DNA of 64,000 bases from Dallia pectoralis (Eukaryota > Chordata > Actinopteri > Esociformes > Umbridae), in the NCBI GenBank assembly GCA_029465975.1, contig CM055739.1, forward strand, positions 13,196,789 to 13,260,788, read 5' to 3'. A program made the translations under genes and the position numbers. How positions within the stretch are numbered: the first letter of the stretch is position 1; each line of letters starts with the position of its first letter. Shown piece after piece: positions 12,701 through 24,700 of this stretch. The notes under the pieces are model-generated. The model made no database searches. It was given only the letters and a program-made list of their open reading frames with translations, and was not told where the DNA came from.

Positions 12701-15700
12701 CCTTGAGAAGTCTGAAGACCTCGATTGAATTCACTTGATTGGATGTGATTTAGATGGCCCACCCCTGTCTAAATCAGGTTACACAGATATATAAAGAAAG
12801 TAACAAGCCATAGAACGTCCAGAAAACACTCCTCCTAGATCTTAGGGAATTGTGTTGAGACACAGATCTGGAGCAGGTGTGCCTACACACAAAAATAGCT
12901 GAAGCCTTTAAAGGTCCCAGGAGCACCGTGGGCTTCATTAGTGTGAAATGGAAGAAGATTGGAGCGACCAAGACCCTACCTACAGCTGGCCGGCAAAGTA
13001 AGAAACCAGACAGGAAAAACCTTGGTCAGAGAAGTGACCAATAATCCAGTGACCACTCTAAGTGAGCTTAACAGAACCTGGCATCTCAACTGGACTCCAT
13101 CAATCACGTCTTTATGTTAGAGTGGCTAGACGGAACCCATTACTAAGTAAAAAGCATATACCATGTCACCTGAAAGACACGGAGAGGATGAGGAAAAAGA
13201 TTCTCACGCGTGATTAGACCAACGTTTCACTCTTTTCACCTGGCAAAGACCATCCCCACAGTGGTGGTGATGGGAGCATCCTGCTATGGGAGAACTGGGA
13301 GACTGGTCAGGGTAGAGGGAGGGATGAACAGAGCAAAATACAGAGAGGTAAGTGAAGAAAACCTTATCCAGAGCTCACAGAACCTGAGGTTGAGGCTAAG
13401 ATTGATCTTTTAGCACAACAGCAGCCCAAATCACAAATCAAAGCCCTGGAGTGATTTTCTGACAAAACTGTGAATGTCATTGAGTGGCCCAGCCAAGGCC
13501 CGGACTTGATGTTGAACTTGTGTGAACATCTGTCGATAAATCTGAAACTAGCCGTTCACAGACACTCCCTATCCAGAGAGCTTGAGAAGATCTGCCAAAC
13601 TCAGGTTTGTCATCATTGGATATTGAATGTAATTTGAATGCAAAAAATATATACAATTATTAAATAAATTTAGTCCAGAACACAAAGTCTGCAAAAAGCG
13701 AACAGGTCTGAATACTTTCAGAAGGGACTTTAAATCTATAGAAGACTCTAAATCTATTGAAGGGACTCTAAATCTATTGAAGGGACTCTAAATCTATTGA
13801 AGGGACTCTATATCTATTGAAGGGACTCTAAATCTATTGAAGGGACTCTAAATCTATTGAATGCAATGATTCCAACAGTTCTTCCAAGGACTTTAGATGG
13901 TAGGTTGTATACAGTATGTTGCAAGTAAAATCACAAAAGCAGAAATAAATAAACCTCAATTTGCTTGGCCAAGCGTGAAGCCTCTCGCACATACATTTCC
14001 GTTGTGTATATATATGCAATACTTGGTTTGAGAAGTTAAACGGTAAAACTGACGGGGTGAGTAGTGCTGGCCTGTAAAGTGCTTTCCCTGTGCCTCGATA
14101 ATGACTTTGGAGACCACGGTACCCCGGTCCGTCTCCGGCTAATGGAGGAAATGCAATTAACGGCAACTCTGGCACCTTCAAGTCTGGATCATGTTTGTGT
14201 ATGCGTGCTATACTGCATGGATATGTCCATATGTGCTTGTGTCTCTGTGTGTAGTTAGGCAACCGGAGCCTGTCAATGGTCAGTGAAGGAGTCTACAGTT
14301 AAGGTGGTTATCTGCTGTGCTCTGGTCTGGTCTGGCCTTTCCCCTCCCACCGCACCCCCAGCACCGGGCATGTACAGCATTACAGAGGTGGTTGCTACGC
14401 AACTGCATCCTCTGCCAGCGTGAGTGGTAATTGGCTGGTGGCATGGCGGCGACGTCTGCTCCTGATGCCAGATCCAGCCAGCTGCACTAGCAGCCTCCTC
14501 CTCGTGTTTCATTCCTCACATCGTTGCTAGGCGACTGAGTCAGGCATCTGTGCCTCCCGAGACTATAATTGGCCGATGCGAGTGAGCCGGCCCGAAACCT
14601 GCCTCTTGTTTTTGGTGCTAGGGAAAGAAAGGCAAGGATTGGAACAGGGTCAGTCTGGACCAGTGTTGGGGGATGGGTCGGATGTGGGAGCATTTGGCGA
14701 TCCACTACACACCTTAAGACTCCGCTACATGAGCTAGGAAGATAGAATTGGGTTTTCAAAGAGGCTAAGAAAGCTAGCCTTCTTTACTAAAATAGCAAAG
14801 GTTTCTACGAACAGGAAAACGTTGATGGTCCTAAAAGACGAAAAACATAAAATAAACTGTGTCTTTTATATACATCAACTCATTGGCTTAAGCTTACCTT
14901 TTCCCGTATTCGGCAGCATGTTTGGCGAGATAGCAGGCGAGTCATTATAAAGCACTGTAAACCACAAAATGCGTTCTTCCTCTCTTAATTGCATTCTGAA
15001 AGCTGATGAAGCAAGTTTAATGTGGATTTGATGGAGCTCTTAAAGAGAGATAAAACGTGCGACAGCTGCTGTACAAACCCTGCCTCATTAAACCACGCAA
15101 ACACACCGGGCGTCTCTATGATGTTGTGGACATATCGAAGAATTGTTCTGACTCTGGACATCCGTAAACCTTCAACCAGAGGCTGTGACAGATACATATG
15201 AGCCGTTTTGCGTACTAAGTCTTCCAATTTGGAACCGACATTCAGCATAATATGGCACAACCTTTCCAACAATGTACATGGCAGATGAAAATGGAAGGTG
15301 TAAATGGAAGATGTAAATAAAAGACGTCAAGGATCAAATTATTGACACCCCAAATTCTAGCAGTGTCCCTAGGGCTCTATCAGCACTGCCGCCATATTAT
15401 GTGAACACAGCACACAACACCACAGACAAATGATGCATTGGACAACGACGATACGTGAATCTGTTGGTACGGTCCGATTAATCTGGAGACTGTGATTACT
15501 CTGTCTCAGTTAGGCTGTATTTGATTTGCTGTCTGCGTTATTCAGTCTAGTTGAGATGATTGGTGGACGTGTGTGCGACATCTCCACTGAGAGGGAGGCA
15601 GCTGGCAGCGTGGAAATATAGAGTAACTTCATATCAAGCAATATCACTGGCCTAATTGTCACACACATACACACACACACTCAGGCACGCATCTCCCCTC

Positions 15701-17921
15701 CCACCAGTATGTCTGCCACTCTCCTCTCCTCCTTTCGATTCTGCCCGTTCAGCAGCATTAGAGACCACTGGGAGACCCTCAGCCACATGCACTGAAACAC
15801 GCACGCGGCTAAAGACACCTGATGCCACTCTCATCCGCTTCCACACACGCTCAGTTGGAATATGCCTCACCCATCTACTGATCCCCATCTACTTGACTGA
15901 ACGGAGCAAAAGACCATCTGAATCCTAATTGATTGAATTCTACGTAGTCGTACAGCGTCGTTCCCGTTCGCGGCGAACTCAAATGGTTCCCTTAGTTCAC
16001 TGAGGTGATGATAATAGACATCCAGTGCACCAACTAAATGGGCGAATGAACAAGCTCGTCTGCTCAGAATTCCTGAGAGGAGCTGGTGTGGTGTTGCTCG
16101 GTGTAACCGCGTGTGTGATTGGTGGACGAGTGTTAGAAACAGGTGTGCGTCTGTTTCCGTCCCCAGGGGAGAAGCCCTACAAGTGCTCATGGGAGGGCTG
16201 CGAGTGGAGATTCGCCAGGAGCGACGAACTGACGAGACACTACCGGAAACACACGGGCGCGAAGCCCTTCAAGTGTAATCACTGTGACAGGTATGTCAAA
16301 ACACACTCTGACACACACACACAACCAACAGCCTGTTAAGTGTATTCGCTATGAGGGTGAGGAATAGATGACTTAAGCCCACCCGCTGGCAGGGCAGTAG
16401 TACGGTACATTTAAAGTAGTTCAAACAGACACGGTCAGATACGGTAGACAAATACCATACAGTAATGTTGATTAGAGATCACAGAGATTGGAAATGTGCC
16501 CGGCATATTGGGAAGACTGAATGTCTAAAAACAGGCCTAAAGAGAGGCATTTACAAGCCTAGAAAGAGCCCCAAGAAGGCCTTAAAATATCAATTTTCAA
16601 ATTGACTCTGAAAACCCCATCCAGACTCTGGTCTGTCTCCCCTTTAATGTCATCGGTTCAAAGCCCTGAGGGAATGCCTCGATTACCATGACAATGTGGC
16701 AGGGTCACCCGGGGCACCAGTGTCACGTCATCTTGTCTCAGCTGGACAGTAAATACAGTATGTTGACGTCCACCCCACACCCCCGACTCTAAACCAGCCC
16801 CCCAGGGGACAAACAGCTAATCCTGGGCCCTCTTGTAAAGGAGGGGGGAGGTGGGTTGGCAACAACAGACCTGCGCTGTGCCAGCTGGTGTTGCGCCCCC
16901 TGGTCGTGACACCCGCGACCATCTGGTCAGCCCGTAGCCCGTAGCCCCACCCCCACTCCACTCCCCATGCTCTCACCCCTCCGACCTGTGCCTACACACA
17001 AATCCAGATCGAGACACGCGCCCCCACACACACAGACACCTCCCGCCCGCACCACAGGTACGACAGGGAGGCGGATGACTGCTAGCTCATCTCGGTGTCT
17101 GTCACCTCATCTCCCTTCTCCTTCGAGTCTCCAACCCGGCGAGAGCGGAGGAAGAGACACTGATCCATCCAGACGTACGAGACAGACAGGGACCTGTGTG
17201 GGGAAGCCTTCAATTTCGCCCTGTCTCACTGGTGATGCATGTGGGCTGGAGGGATGTTGTCACGTGTGGTTGCACTCTAGATGCGCGCACGACGTAGAAA
17301 TATAATTACAACGCATACCAACGCCGAGGCACACATGGGCAAGTTGGCAATAGTGTCACAGCTAGTGGATACGAAAGGCGCTTCCAGTCGCACAACACGG
17401 GCGTATATGATGCAACGTTTCAAAATAAAATGATTATTGAGACGAATACATCATTCGAACACATTATTTTTATACACTCATATTGGGCATGATGTGAATT
17501 CGCGTTCCACCCGATTCGCTTTGCTCCACAGCCTATCTGCGGGTGCAATTTCTTGTGAGCAGATCCAGTTATCCTAATTAAATTCAAATTTTGGAGCAAA
17601 TGTTGTTTGTCTGTTGTTTTTCCACCAGTGATTTAACAAATCCATCTGCGGCACTCATTTCTATTCATAATGCAGCTGCAGTCATTACTAGCCTTGTTGA
17701 AAACTGTTGATTAAAATGTTCATTATGAATTAGTCATACATGTTTATTTGCATGTGCACTGAATTGCCTTGACGCGCTAGCAGCTAACAGCAACACTTAC
17801 ATTATTGAATCAACAAATAGCTCTGCATGCCTCGGCGACAACTGAAAATTGGTCCTTGCTGTTCTGCAGATGTTTCTCGCGATCGGATCACTTGGCGCTT
17901 CACATGAAGAGGCATGTCTGA
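9797..17921 (+). CDS. klf7: Kruppel-like factor 7, coding exons 2-4 (5' exon missing)
   Basis: Coding exons are 9797-10442, 16167-16290 and 17870-17921, all with AG/GT borders and consistent phases (0, 1, 0 entering exons two to four). They give 273 residues. The first exon, about 34 residues, is outside the window. KLF7 is a nuclear zinc-finger activator of GC/CACCC-box promoters with roles in neuronal development. Exon 2 starts TCLELERYLQTEPRR and holds the conserved block VTSLTPPSSPEL, an acidic and proline-rich middle, and the basic segment ENKKRVHRC. Three C2H2 fingers follow: one at the end of exon 2 (CQFNGC...HQRTH), one in exon 3 (CSWEGC...HYRKH) and one split across exons 3 and 4 (CNHCDRC...HMKRH). 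The protein ends RHV, where human KLF7 ends RHI. Gene order with creb1 supports KLF7 over KLF6. Which teleost copy (a or b) is unknown. Confidence 0.95.
12725..13735 (+). mobile_element. Degraded Tc1/mariner-like transposon, sense
   Basis: Successive stretches match the nucleotide pattern of fish Tc1-like transposases in order: ATAGCTGAAGCCTTTAAAGG, CAGGAGCACCGTGGGCTTCA and GTGAAATGGAAGAAG near 12890-12960, then GAGTGGCTAGACGGAA near 13118, CACAGTGGTGGTGATGGGAG near 13257, and GAGTGGCCCAGCCAAGGCCC near 13483. The reading frame is broken repeatedly, and the region holding the second catalytic Asp is decayed. It is an inactive relic inside klf7 intron 2. Ends are approximate. Confidence 0.8.
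13727..13862. repeat. 20-bp tandem repeat, about 7 copies
   Basis: The unit is GGGACTCTAAATCTATTGAA. It begins within the terminal sequence of the Tc1-like remnant (CAGAAGGGACTTTAAATC), which suggests that the array grew from the transposon end. Confidence 0.9.
16291..17869 (+). other. klf7 intron 3
   Basis: This 1.6-kb intron starts GTATGT and ends TTCTGCAG. The last third (about 17560-17760) is AT-rich without simple repeats and carries several TAAT and CAATTA-type homeodomain motifs, so it is a candidate conserved noncoding element. I see no coding segment. Confidence 0.7.
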
Positions 17922-20900
17922 TGAGGCGGAGGAAGAGGACCGGACGGAGGAAGGAGAGGGCGAAGACGTGGAGGGCCGGGTCGGAGGTGAACAATGTGAC
18001 TGTGTTCGTAAGGATAGTGAGAGAGTTGAATCAAACGCTTGGTTTCATCTGACCCAGGGCTGGACCAGCCTTGGATGACACAGGGGAGAATGAAGGGACC
18101 AGGCGTGCTTCTGTGTATAGACAAACAAACTGACACTGGTCAATGTTGTTCGCGGAGCAACCATGCGCTGTCCGAACTGAGTACTAGATATCCGATACTG
18201 CCGCTGTTCTGCCTCGAGACAATAACACAATCATCAGCCGACTGAGTCACTCGGAAAACAAAACAGTGTGTTGTCTCATTGTCTGTTGCTCTCTCTCTTA
18301 GCACGTTGACAGTTGCAAAACGCCACAAGGCGAAGCTGATGCGCAAAACCGAACTCGAACGTGAGACATTCAGATTCCTGTAAATTCCTCGTATTCTCCT
18401 GGAGCACTCCTCACTATCTCTACTCGAAGTCCTCCACAGTTGCGCAGCGACACTTTTTAAACGTTGTAAAAAAAAAAAAATGAAGAAAAAGATTCAGTCT
18501 TGAACTGGAAAGTCTTGAAATTCACCAAACGTTGGCTTTGACTGCCATATGCACAAGCATCTAAAGACATGTAGCAAAAAAGCTACCGAAGCACAGATGG
18601 CAAAGGACATCCTAATTGATGTGTACACGTTTAATTTATTTCTAAATAATCCTTTCCCTTCCTTCCCCTACGTTTTGCTAAGAACAAATCTTTTCAGAGC
18701 GCACAAAAGAAACAAGCCTGTGAACGCTGTTGAATGACACCTTGGTCTATGGGGATACAGCAGGACCATATCTGGTAGGAGTTGGACCTCACAGACTTGG
18801 TGTGGGATTAGTGCTCTGGTCAAATCCCAGAGGGATTACAGAGGGCAACCCTACCAGTCAAAAGACAAACCTTGAGCCATGGAGAGACAACGTATACAGA
18901 CAGTGATACTGTCTTACAGCCCGTCACATATCTAAATATGCCCACGTCTCCAGCTCATTTTAATAGGCTGAGATGTTTCTCCGTAAGTTGAGATGTGGGA
19001 ATTGTGGGAAATGTATTTTGTTGAGGGGTGTATCTTCTTACAGTCCACTTACAATCAAGGTGTTTGGGGATGGAAGGCTCTTTCTAGAGTGAGTAATTGT
19101 GAATGTAATGTTGTCTGTCTGTGCATGACATTGGAACCCAGAAAGGACTCGGTCGGTGCGTTTGTTGTGCAGTGGAGCCATGCTGTGTTGGTGGTACTGG
19201 TAAGCGAATGCCAGGCAGAGTGTTTCATTCATAGCAGCGTATCAGTCTCCTCTTCGCCATTGTCATAACCATCCATTCTCCTCACCCTCTGTCTAGTCAT
19301 TTAAATGTGCAATGCATAAACTCGCACGTCACTAGGCAAAAAGAGAGGCCAACATTAGCTCGGGATGAGCTTTTTTGCCAGCCCTTTGCCATCTAGACTT
19401 GTTCTTGGTTAGCTGTTAGCATCTTTCAGTGCAGGCCTTTCCACAGCTGCCCACTGACTTGCCTGACATTGGCCAATTGGATAGGGAGGACACAATGACA
19501 GCAGGGCCATGGAGGTAATGAATTCTGCTCCCTCAGAGGCGCTGATTAGTGGCGCTCAGCCTTCTAACAGGAAATCCACCACCTCTCTCCCACTCTCTCT
19601 CTTTGTCTCCCACTCTCTCTGGTCTTACTGTTGAGAGGTCACACTGCCCAACCGACCAACACAGCGTCCACCCACATTCCCAAATCTGGGTACCCACTTT
19701 CCTGCCCCTCATAATATCTAAGGAATAAAAAGGGTCATGTTCTGTAGATAGGAAACAAATCAGATGGACAAAAGCTTCGTCTAGGACTGGGTGATATATT
19801 TATAGAATAAGGCAGGATGAGATGTGTATTATGGCTAATGTATCGCTGTTATAGCCTGGTCTTAGGCATGACATAACATAGTTCCTATACACAGTCCACG
19901 TTTCTTGGTTGATGTGACATTAGCTTTCAGCATCTACTCCAGCAGGTTTTTTAAGTCTTTTAAGCTATACCCATAATGACATGTTACCACAATGCAAAAT
20001 AAATGAAATGTTCACAACATGTGCCAGTTTGGTTACTAGACAACACTCAAAAAGAAACAGAGCCTGTTAAAAACACTACACATGCTTAGGGTCGCTCATC
20101 AACCATTTACAAAAAATATACAGTCACAATAAACGGTGTCTAGTGATTTTAGATTTGTACGAATTGCCCAGTCCTTCTACCAGAAGAACGTACCTCTGAT
20201 CTTTTTTATGCTACAACCCAGGCCTCTACAACAATCTAAGTGTGCACAAATAAGGTGCAAGAATGTTGCAGCGATTCCACATGTGGTCTCAATGATTTGT
20301 ATCAACTACTAGGAAGAGACCCGAGAGGAGCTTTTCACGTTACGTGTATGTCAAACCTTCACCAGATTGACTCTCTCCCAATGTTACTCGTCTCCATCCA
20401 CGTGTCTGACTGGTTCCGATAAACCAGCATGAAGACCAAACCAACGCACAGACAATGGAAGTAGAGCAACTACATAGTAATTCAACCTATGAGTATTGTA
20501 TCATCCCATTGGCAGCTTGCTGTGTTTCGATTTGTCTGTATTTCAGATTGAAAATATCAAGACTACCCTGACTTATCCTGTGCAGGTTTTTTACTGTGAA
20601 CAGTGATCTTTCTGTGCAAATGCTTGCTTCTCACTGAGACATTGATTGTGGCATAATTGTTTTACATGATTTAAAATTCAAAATTTTCACAATGCACCTG
20701 AACAGAGGTCCCTTTGGTCAGCTTGCCCAAGTTGTGATAAATCGACGAACAAGCCGATTGTATCTAATTTCTTCAGTTGGTAAAATTTGGCCTTAGCTTT
20801 ACATTTTCTTTGAACATTTTCAAGTGGGAGCCACACAGGCTCTCTGATTGTTGGGTAGCTAGACACTGCATCTTGATATACGACCTGTAGGACTTGTACT

Positions 20901-21705
20901 TTCTGTGCCTGAATGGTTCTTTTGACTGGGTGTGTTGGCAGTCACCTTTCACCAAACGTCACCATATTCTCCTTCAGCTTGCTATTCCATACTCTCCCAT
21001 ATACGCTACTGTCTGCGGACTAGTCCCGTACAGACTACGTCATGAACATAGGATGTTACATCACAAACCGGTCGATATAAGATGAGGTACTCTGACAGGT
21101 GTCGATGTATCAGCTTTTTCCTGTCTGTGTTCAGAGAAATATTTTATTGAAAAACCCCTTCATTTAATAAACTTGACCGAGAAATGCTATGACAAACTGG
21201 CAACCAGTCCTCACTTTATTCACTTTAGTCCTTTTACTTGTCTTTGTGCATCAAAACTAGTTTTGGTTTTACAACCACTTATTTTACTGAATTGTATTGG
21301 AAGTAGACGAACATGTATTGTACGCCATGCTTAGTGATTCACCACATAGTGCCACCTGGTCTGAATCTCATATCAAAAACGGATCCTTTTCTCAAGCAGC
21401 TTCCGGTCTCTCATATTCCTATCTGCATTCCTCTTTCACTCTCGTCCTAAAAATCATCATATCTCCCCTGTTCTCTTATTGCGCTTCTTTGCTGTACAAA
21501 GTGGTTTCAAAGTTATTATTTGTATGATGTTAGTATGACAATGTTCTTTATTATGGAAAAGGGAAATATTTATTTTTGTTACTGGTTTGTTTCCTAATTC
21601 TTTTTTAATATTGGTATTGTAATATCTCTATGCAAGAACTGTTCAGTGAATCCTTTTTATTTAAGAATGTAATATGTGTAATAAATGGTAGAATCAGACC
21701 GGCTA
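17922..21705 (+). other. klf7: Presumed klf7 3'UTR
   Basis: After the klf7 stop there are about 3.8 kb without splice-supported exons. Base composition moves from mixed to AT-rich with ATTTA-like elements, as in the long 3'UTRs of vertebrate KLF7. Several AATAAA hexamers occur (near 19724, 19998, 20129, 21164 and 21680). I favour the last as the major end because sequence character changes after it, but no transcript evidence is available. Confidence 0.5.
21680..21685 (+). terminator. klf7: Candidate klf7 poly(A) signal AATAAA
   Basis: This is a canonical hexamer in the context TGTGTAATAAATGG, following an AT-rich, T-rich stretch. TGTC/TTTT-rich sequence lies 20-40 bases downstream, as expected of a cleavage site. 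Other hexamers upstream and near 22186 are alternatives. Confidence 0.4.
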
Positions 21706-24700
21706 GTGGGTGTCTTTTTCTCTTGGCTTGTCCCTGTCAATACATTGGGGAATTATTTTATTATAGAAGAAAGGATGCAACTACATCTCTTGTTCCTAGA
21801 CATGTCTAGACATTTCCTCCTACGTATTCCCCTGTTCATAGCACCATCCTAAAAACAGACAACCGAATTACAATAATAATTGTATAATGTTGCGTATTGC
21901 TTCGATATTGACTGCTGTACACCATATGCTAAATACTCACAAGCTCACTTACACAATAGCATTAGTAACTTGATAAGTTCCACAACTGCCAATACAAATT
22001 GATTTCTTTATTACAAAAATAAAGGATTTCTTTGTAGGATTTCTATACATACTACACCACTTTTTCCCCAAAAGAATTGTGAACAGATGAGACTGATTTC
22101 TATTAAGATTTGTGGAATTTAATCCATAGAACGGATTAAAAATGTTTTACATATATTTAACAAGCACAATTGTTTCTATAATAAATAAAAGTTGGAATGT
22201 TTATGACAAGTTGGCCTCCAAGAATAATAATGTTTTATCTTAACTGCTACTCAGCAAAAATTGCTGTCATTATGCCGCTTGCCAATCAACAGTCAATTTG
22301 GTAATACAGTCAATTTTTTATTAATTTTATTTCACACTTTACGTAAACACTTTCCCAATCAGATTTCTTTCTAAGGTGACAGAAAAGAAAATTCAGGCCG
22401 AAGATTGACCACCCAAACCGAAACACCAAAGCCTGTGTTGTAATAATTGCAACTATTATAAACCAAGGTGGTGACTTATCTGCCATTTCTTCAGCCTTTT
22501 GACCGTGACTAACTGATAAAAGGGTAATCAAATAACTAAATGGTTAATTAGGGAGCAATTAACGTGCTGGTAAATGGGTCTATGCAGTGTATTAATTCTG
22601 CTTATGTCTGGCAGGGAGCGACTCCCATAAGGTTTTCTCATTTAATGTCCCTAATTGAAATGGGCACCCTCATCAACCAGTCTCCGTGTATCTGTCGGCC
22701 TTAATGTGCCTCTATGTGTAATTACAGACAATCACACACAACCCCTCATACCGACTGCCCAGTGCCCCAACACTAGATCAATCTATCGGACATGTTATGA
22801 AATTAGAAATGAAACCATTGTTTTTCACTCACCGTCCCTCAAAACCCATGATTGTTTTTGTTTCGGAGCGATGCCACATTAATGTCGTGCAATCCCTAAA
22901 GACGAAATAAAAATTATAATGATGACCGCCTATGTTTACTAATAACTTGATTTAGGAGATATCGCAAGAACTCACAAACAAGGCCCCAGGTAAGGACAAA
23001 AACCATGCGAAACGGGGAAACATCTGGGAAAATACAGTGGGTTACAGTTGAGAACACATCCAATGTTATGTTTTCTACCAACAAACATATTGCTTTCCTG
23101 CCAATCAAAACGAAATGGTCAGGTCCTCAATGACAAACGCAGAAGCTTCACAGAAGTGCTTTTCATCAACCAGGTGTCCCCTGCGGTACTTCTACAGTTT
23201 TGGATGGTGTCTGACAGCTTGGGGAAACAAGCTAATACATCCAGGCATGGTAACAAAAAGGTAGATTTAATCTTTAGGTAATTGAATTTGAAGCAAGAAA
23301 ACATCCAATATCTATACATTTTATGATTCTGTATTCTGGTAAATATGGCTTTCGCACAACACAGTCTGAGGAGATACCACAACACTGTCTGAGGAGATAC
23401 GACAACACAGTCTGAGGAGATTCCACAACACAGTCTAAGGAGATACCACAGCACTGTCAGAGGAGATACCACAACACTGCCCGAGGAGAGCAGTTTAGAG
23501 TCAAAACTAAGATTGGACAACAGGCCAAGCTCAACTAAACACCAGACCAGGAATATTGTAGATGTGGTTTAGATGTGGTAAAAGATGTATATTTTCCATT
23601 TTGTTTAATCTATGTGCATGTTTCTCTTTTTCACCCATCTCTTCCTGTGAGGCAGTATAAATTGTGATTATGGGGAAAGATAGCTTGCTAGTATTGAGCT
23701 AGCTTCAAGTATTTTATAATTTGCTGGGCGGATTTACTTGTCTGTGACTCATCCTGTCTAGACTGGTCTAGTCAACATCCTTAGATATTTTTTCTGCCAT
23801 TTTTCTACTTTTTTTGGATATGAAAGTGAGGAAAGAGAGAACATTTTTATCTAAACAAGAAACCCACACTGGGCCCATGCTGGACCAACCGAGGCAACTT
23901 GCATTGGAAATGTTGACGTTGATTCAAAACAGGTATCGTAATTATCAGCCAGTAAAAAAAGACATCTTAACATTATGGGCCCCTTATCATCCCCTGGCAG
24001 TGAACATTTGGATGCAGTGTTACTCTGTAACTCAAATAAATTCCTAATAATCCGAATGAATGTCGAAGATATGTACGGGCAAGCTGAAGTGCAACTAAAG
24101 AAGGCACTAGAACTCAACCAAGACATCCCCGTTAATTCATTGGAACAGCTGACACAAACCCTATTGGCTGTGTAACAACAACAAAAATTCTGAGATGCCA
24201 GGTGTCTCGTAGGCTGTTGGCAGCGCCATCGGTTTAGGAGACATTATTGTCACATCTGGCAGTGTTTACCAACCTACCATGTGGGTAGTGGAGTCGAGAC
24301 TTCCCCTCCGTGTGGCTCTTTCAATGTTATAGCTTCATTACGTCCTTCCACTGGTTTGGAGTTGATTTGCTGGTAGATGAGCAGGGAGCTGGAGCGCTGT
24401 AAGACAAATTATTACATTACTGAAAAGGATTACGTGCATAAATGAGCACACAAGGAAATATATTTTGTTAAATACCGGTAAATGCAACAAACAAACAAGA
24501 ATGTTCCTGGAAATTGCATTGTATTGAGTATCGGTATCCTTCTTAGCATGAAACTTGGTTAGGAGGTTGGTTAGACAGTAAACCCCTTCACCTCACAGCT
24601 TTGTATTTTATCACAGACTCCAATAGATTACTTTGTGTCCCGCTCAGGGCACCTGGAGCACTCTAGATATTTCAAATTATTGGGTATATGTCAGCATGGC

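Larger units (their letters stand above)
10443..16166 (+). other. klf7 intron 2
   Basis: This 5.7-kb intron starts GTAAGA and ends CCCCAG. It contains an AT-rich start, a TA microsatellite near 11379-11398, a Tc1-like remnant (12725-13735), a 20-bp tandem repeat (13727-13862) and CA repeats near 11985 and 15660. The segment near 11010-11100 resembles a short dispersed fish repeat, but I cannot name it. I see no additional exon. Short open frames at 11570-11917 and on the minus strand at 14985-15272 have no recognisable homology. Confidence 0.75.

Noticed and set aside
14985..15272. 95-codon minus-strand frame in klf7 intron 2
   Set aside because: It has no recognised domain, start context or splice-site support, so I left it as chance.
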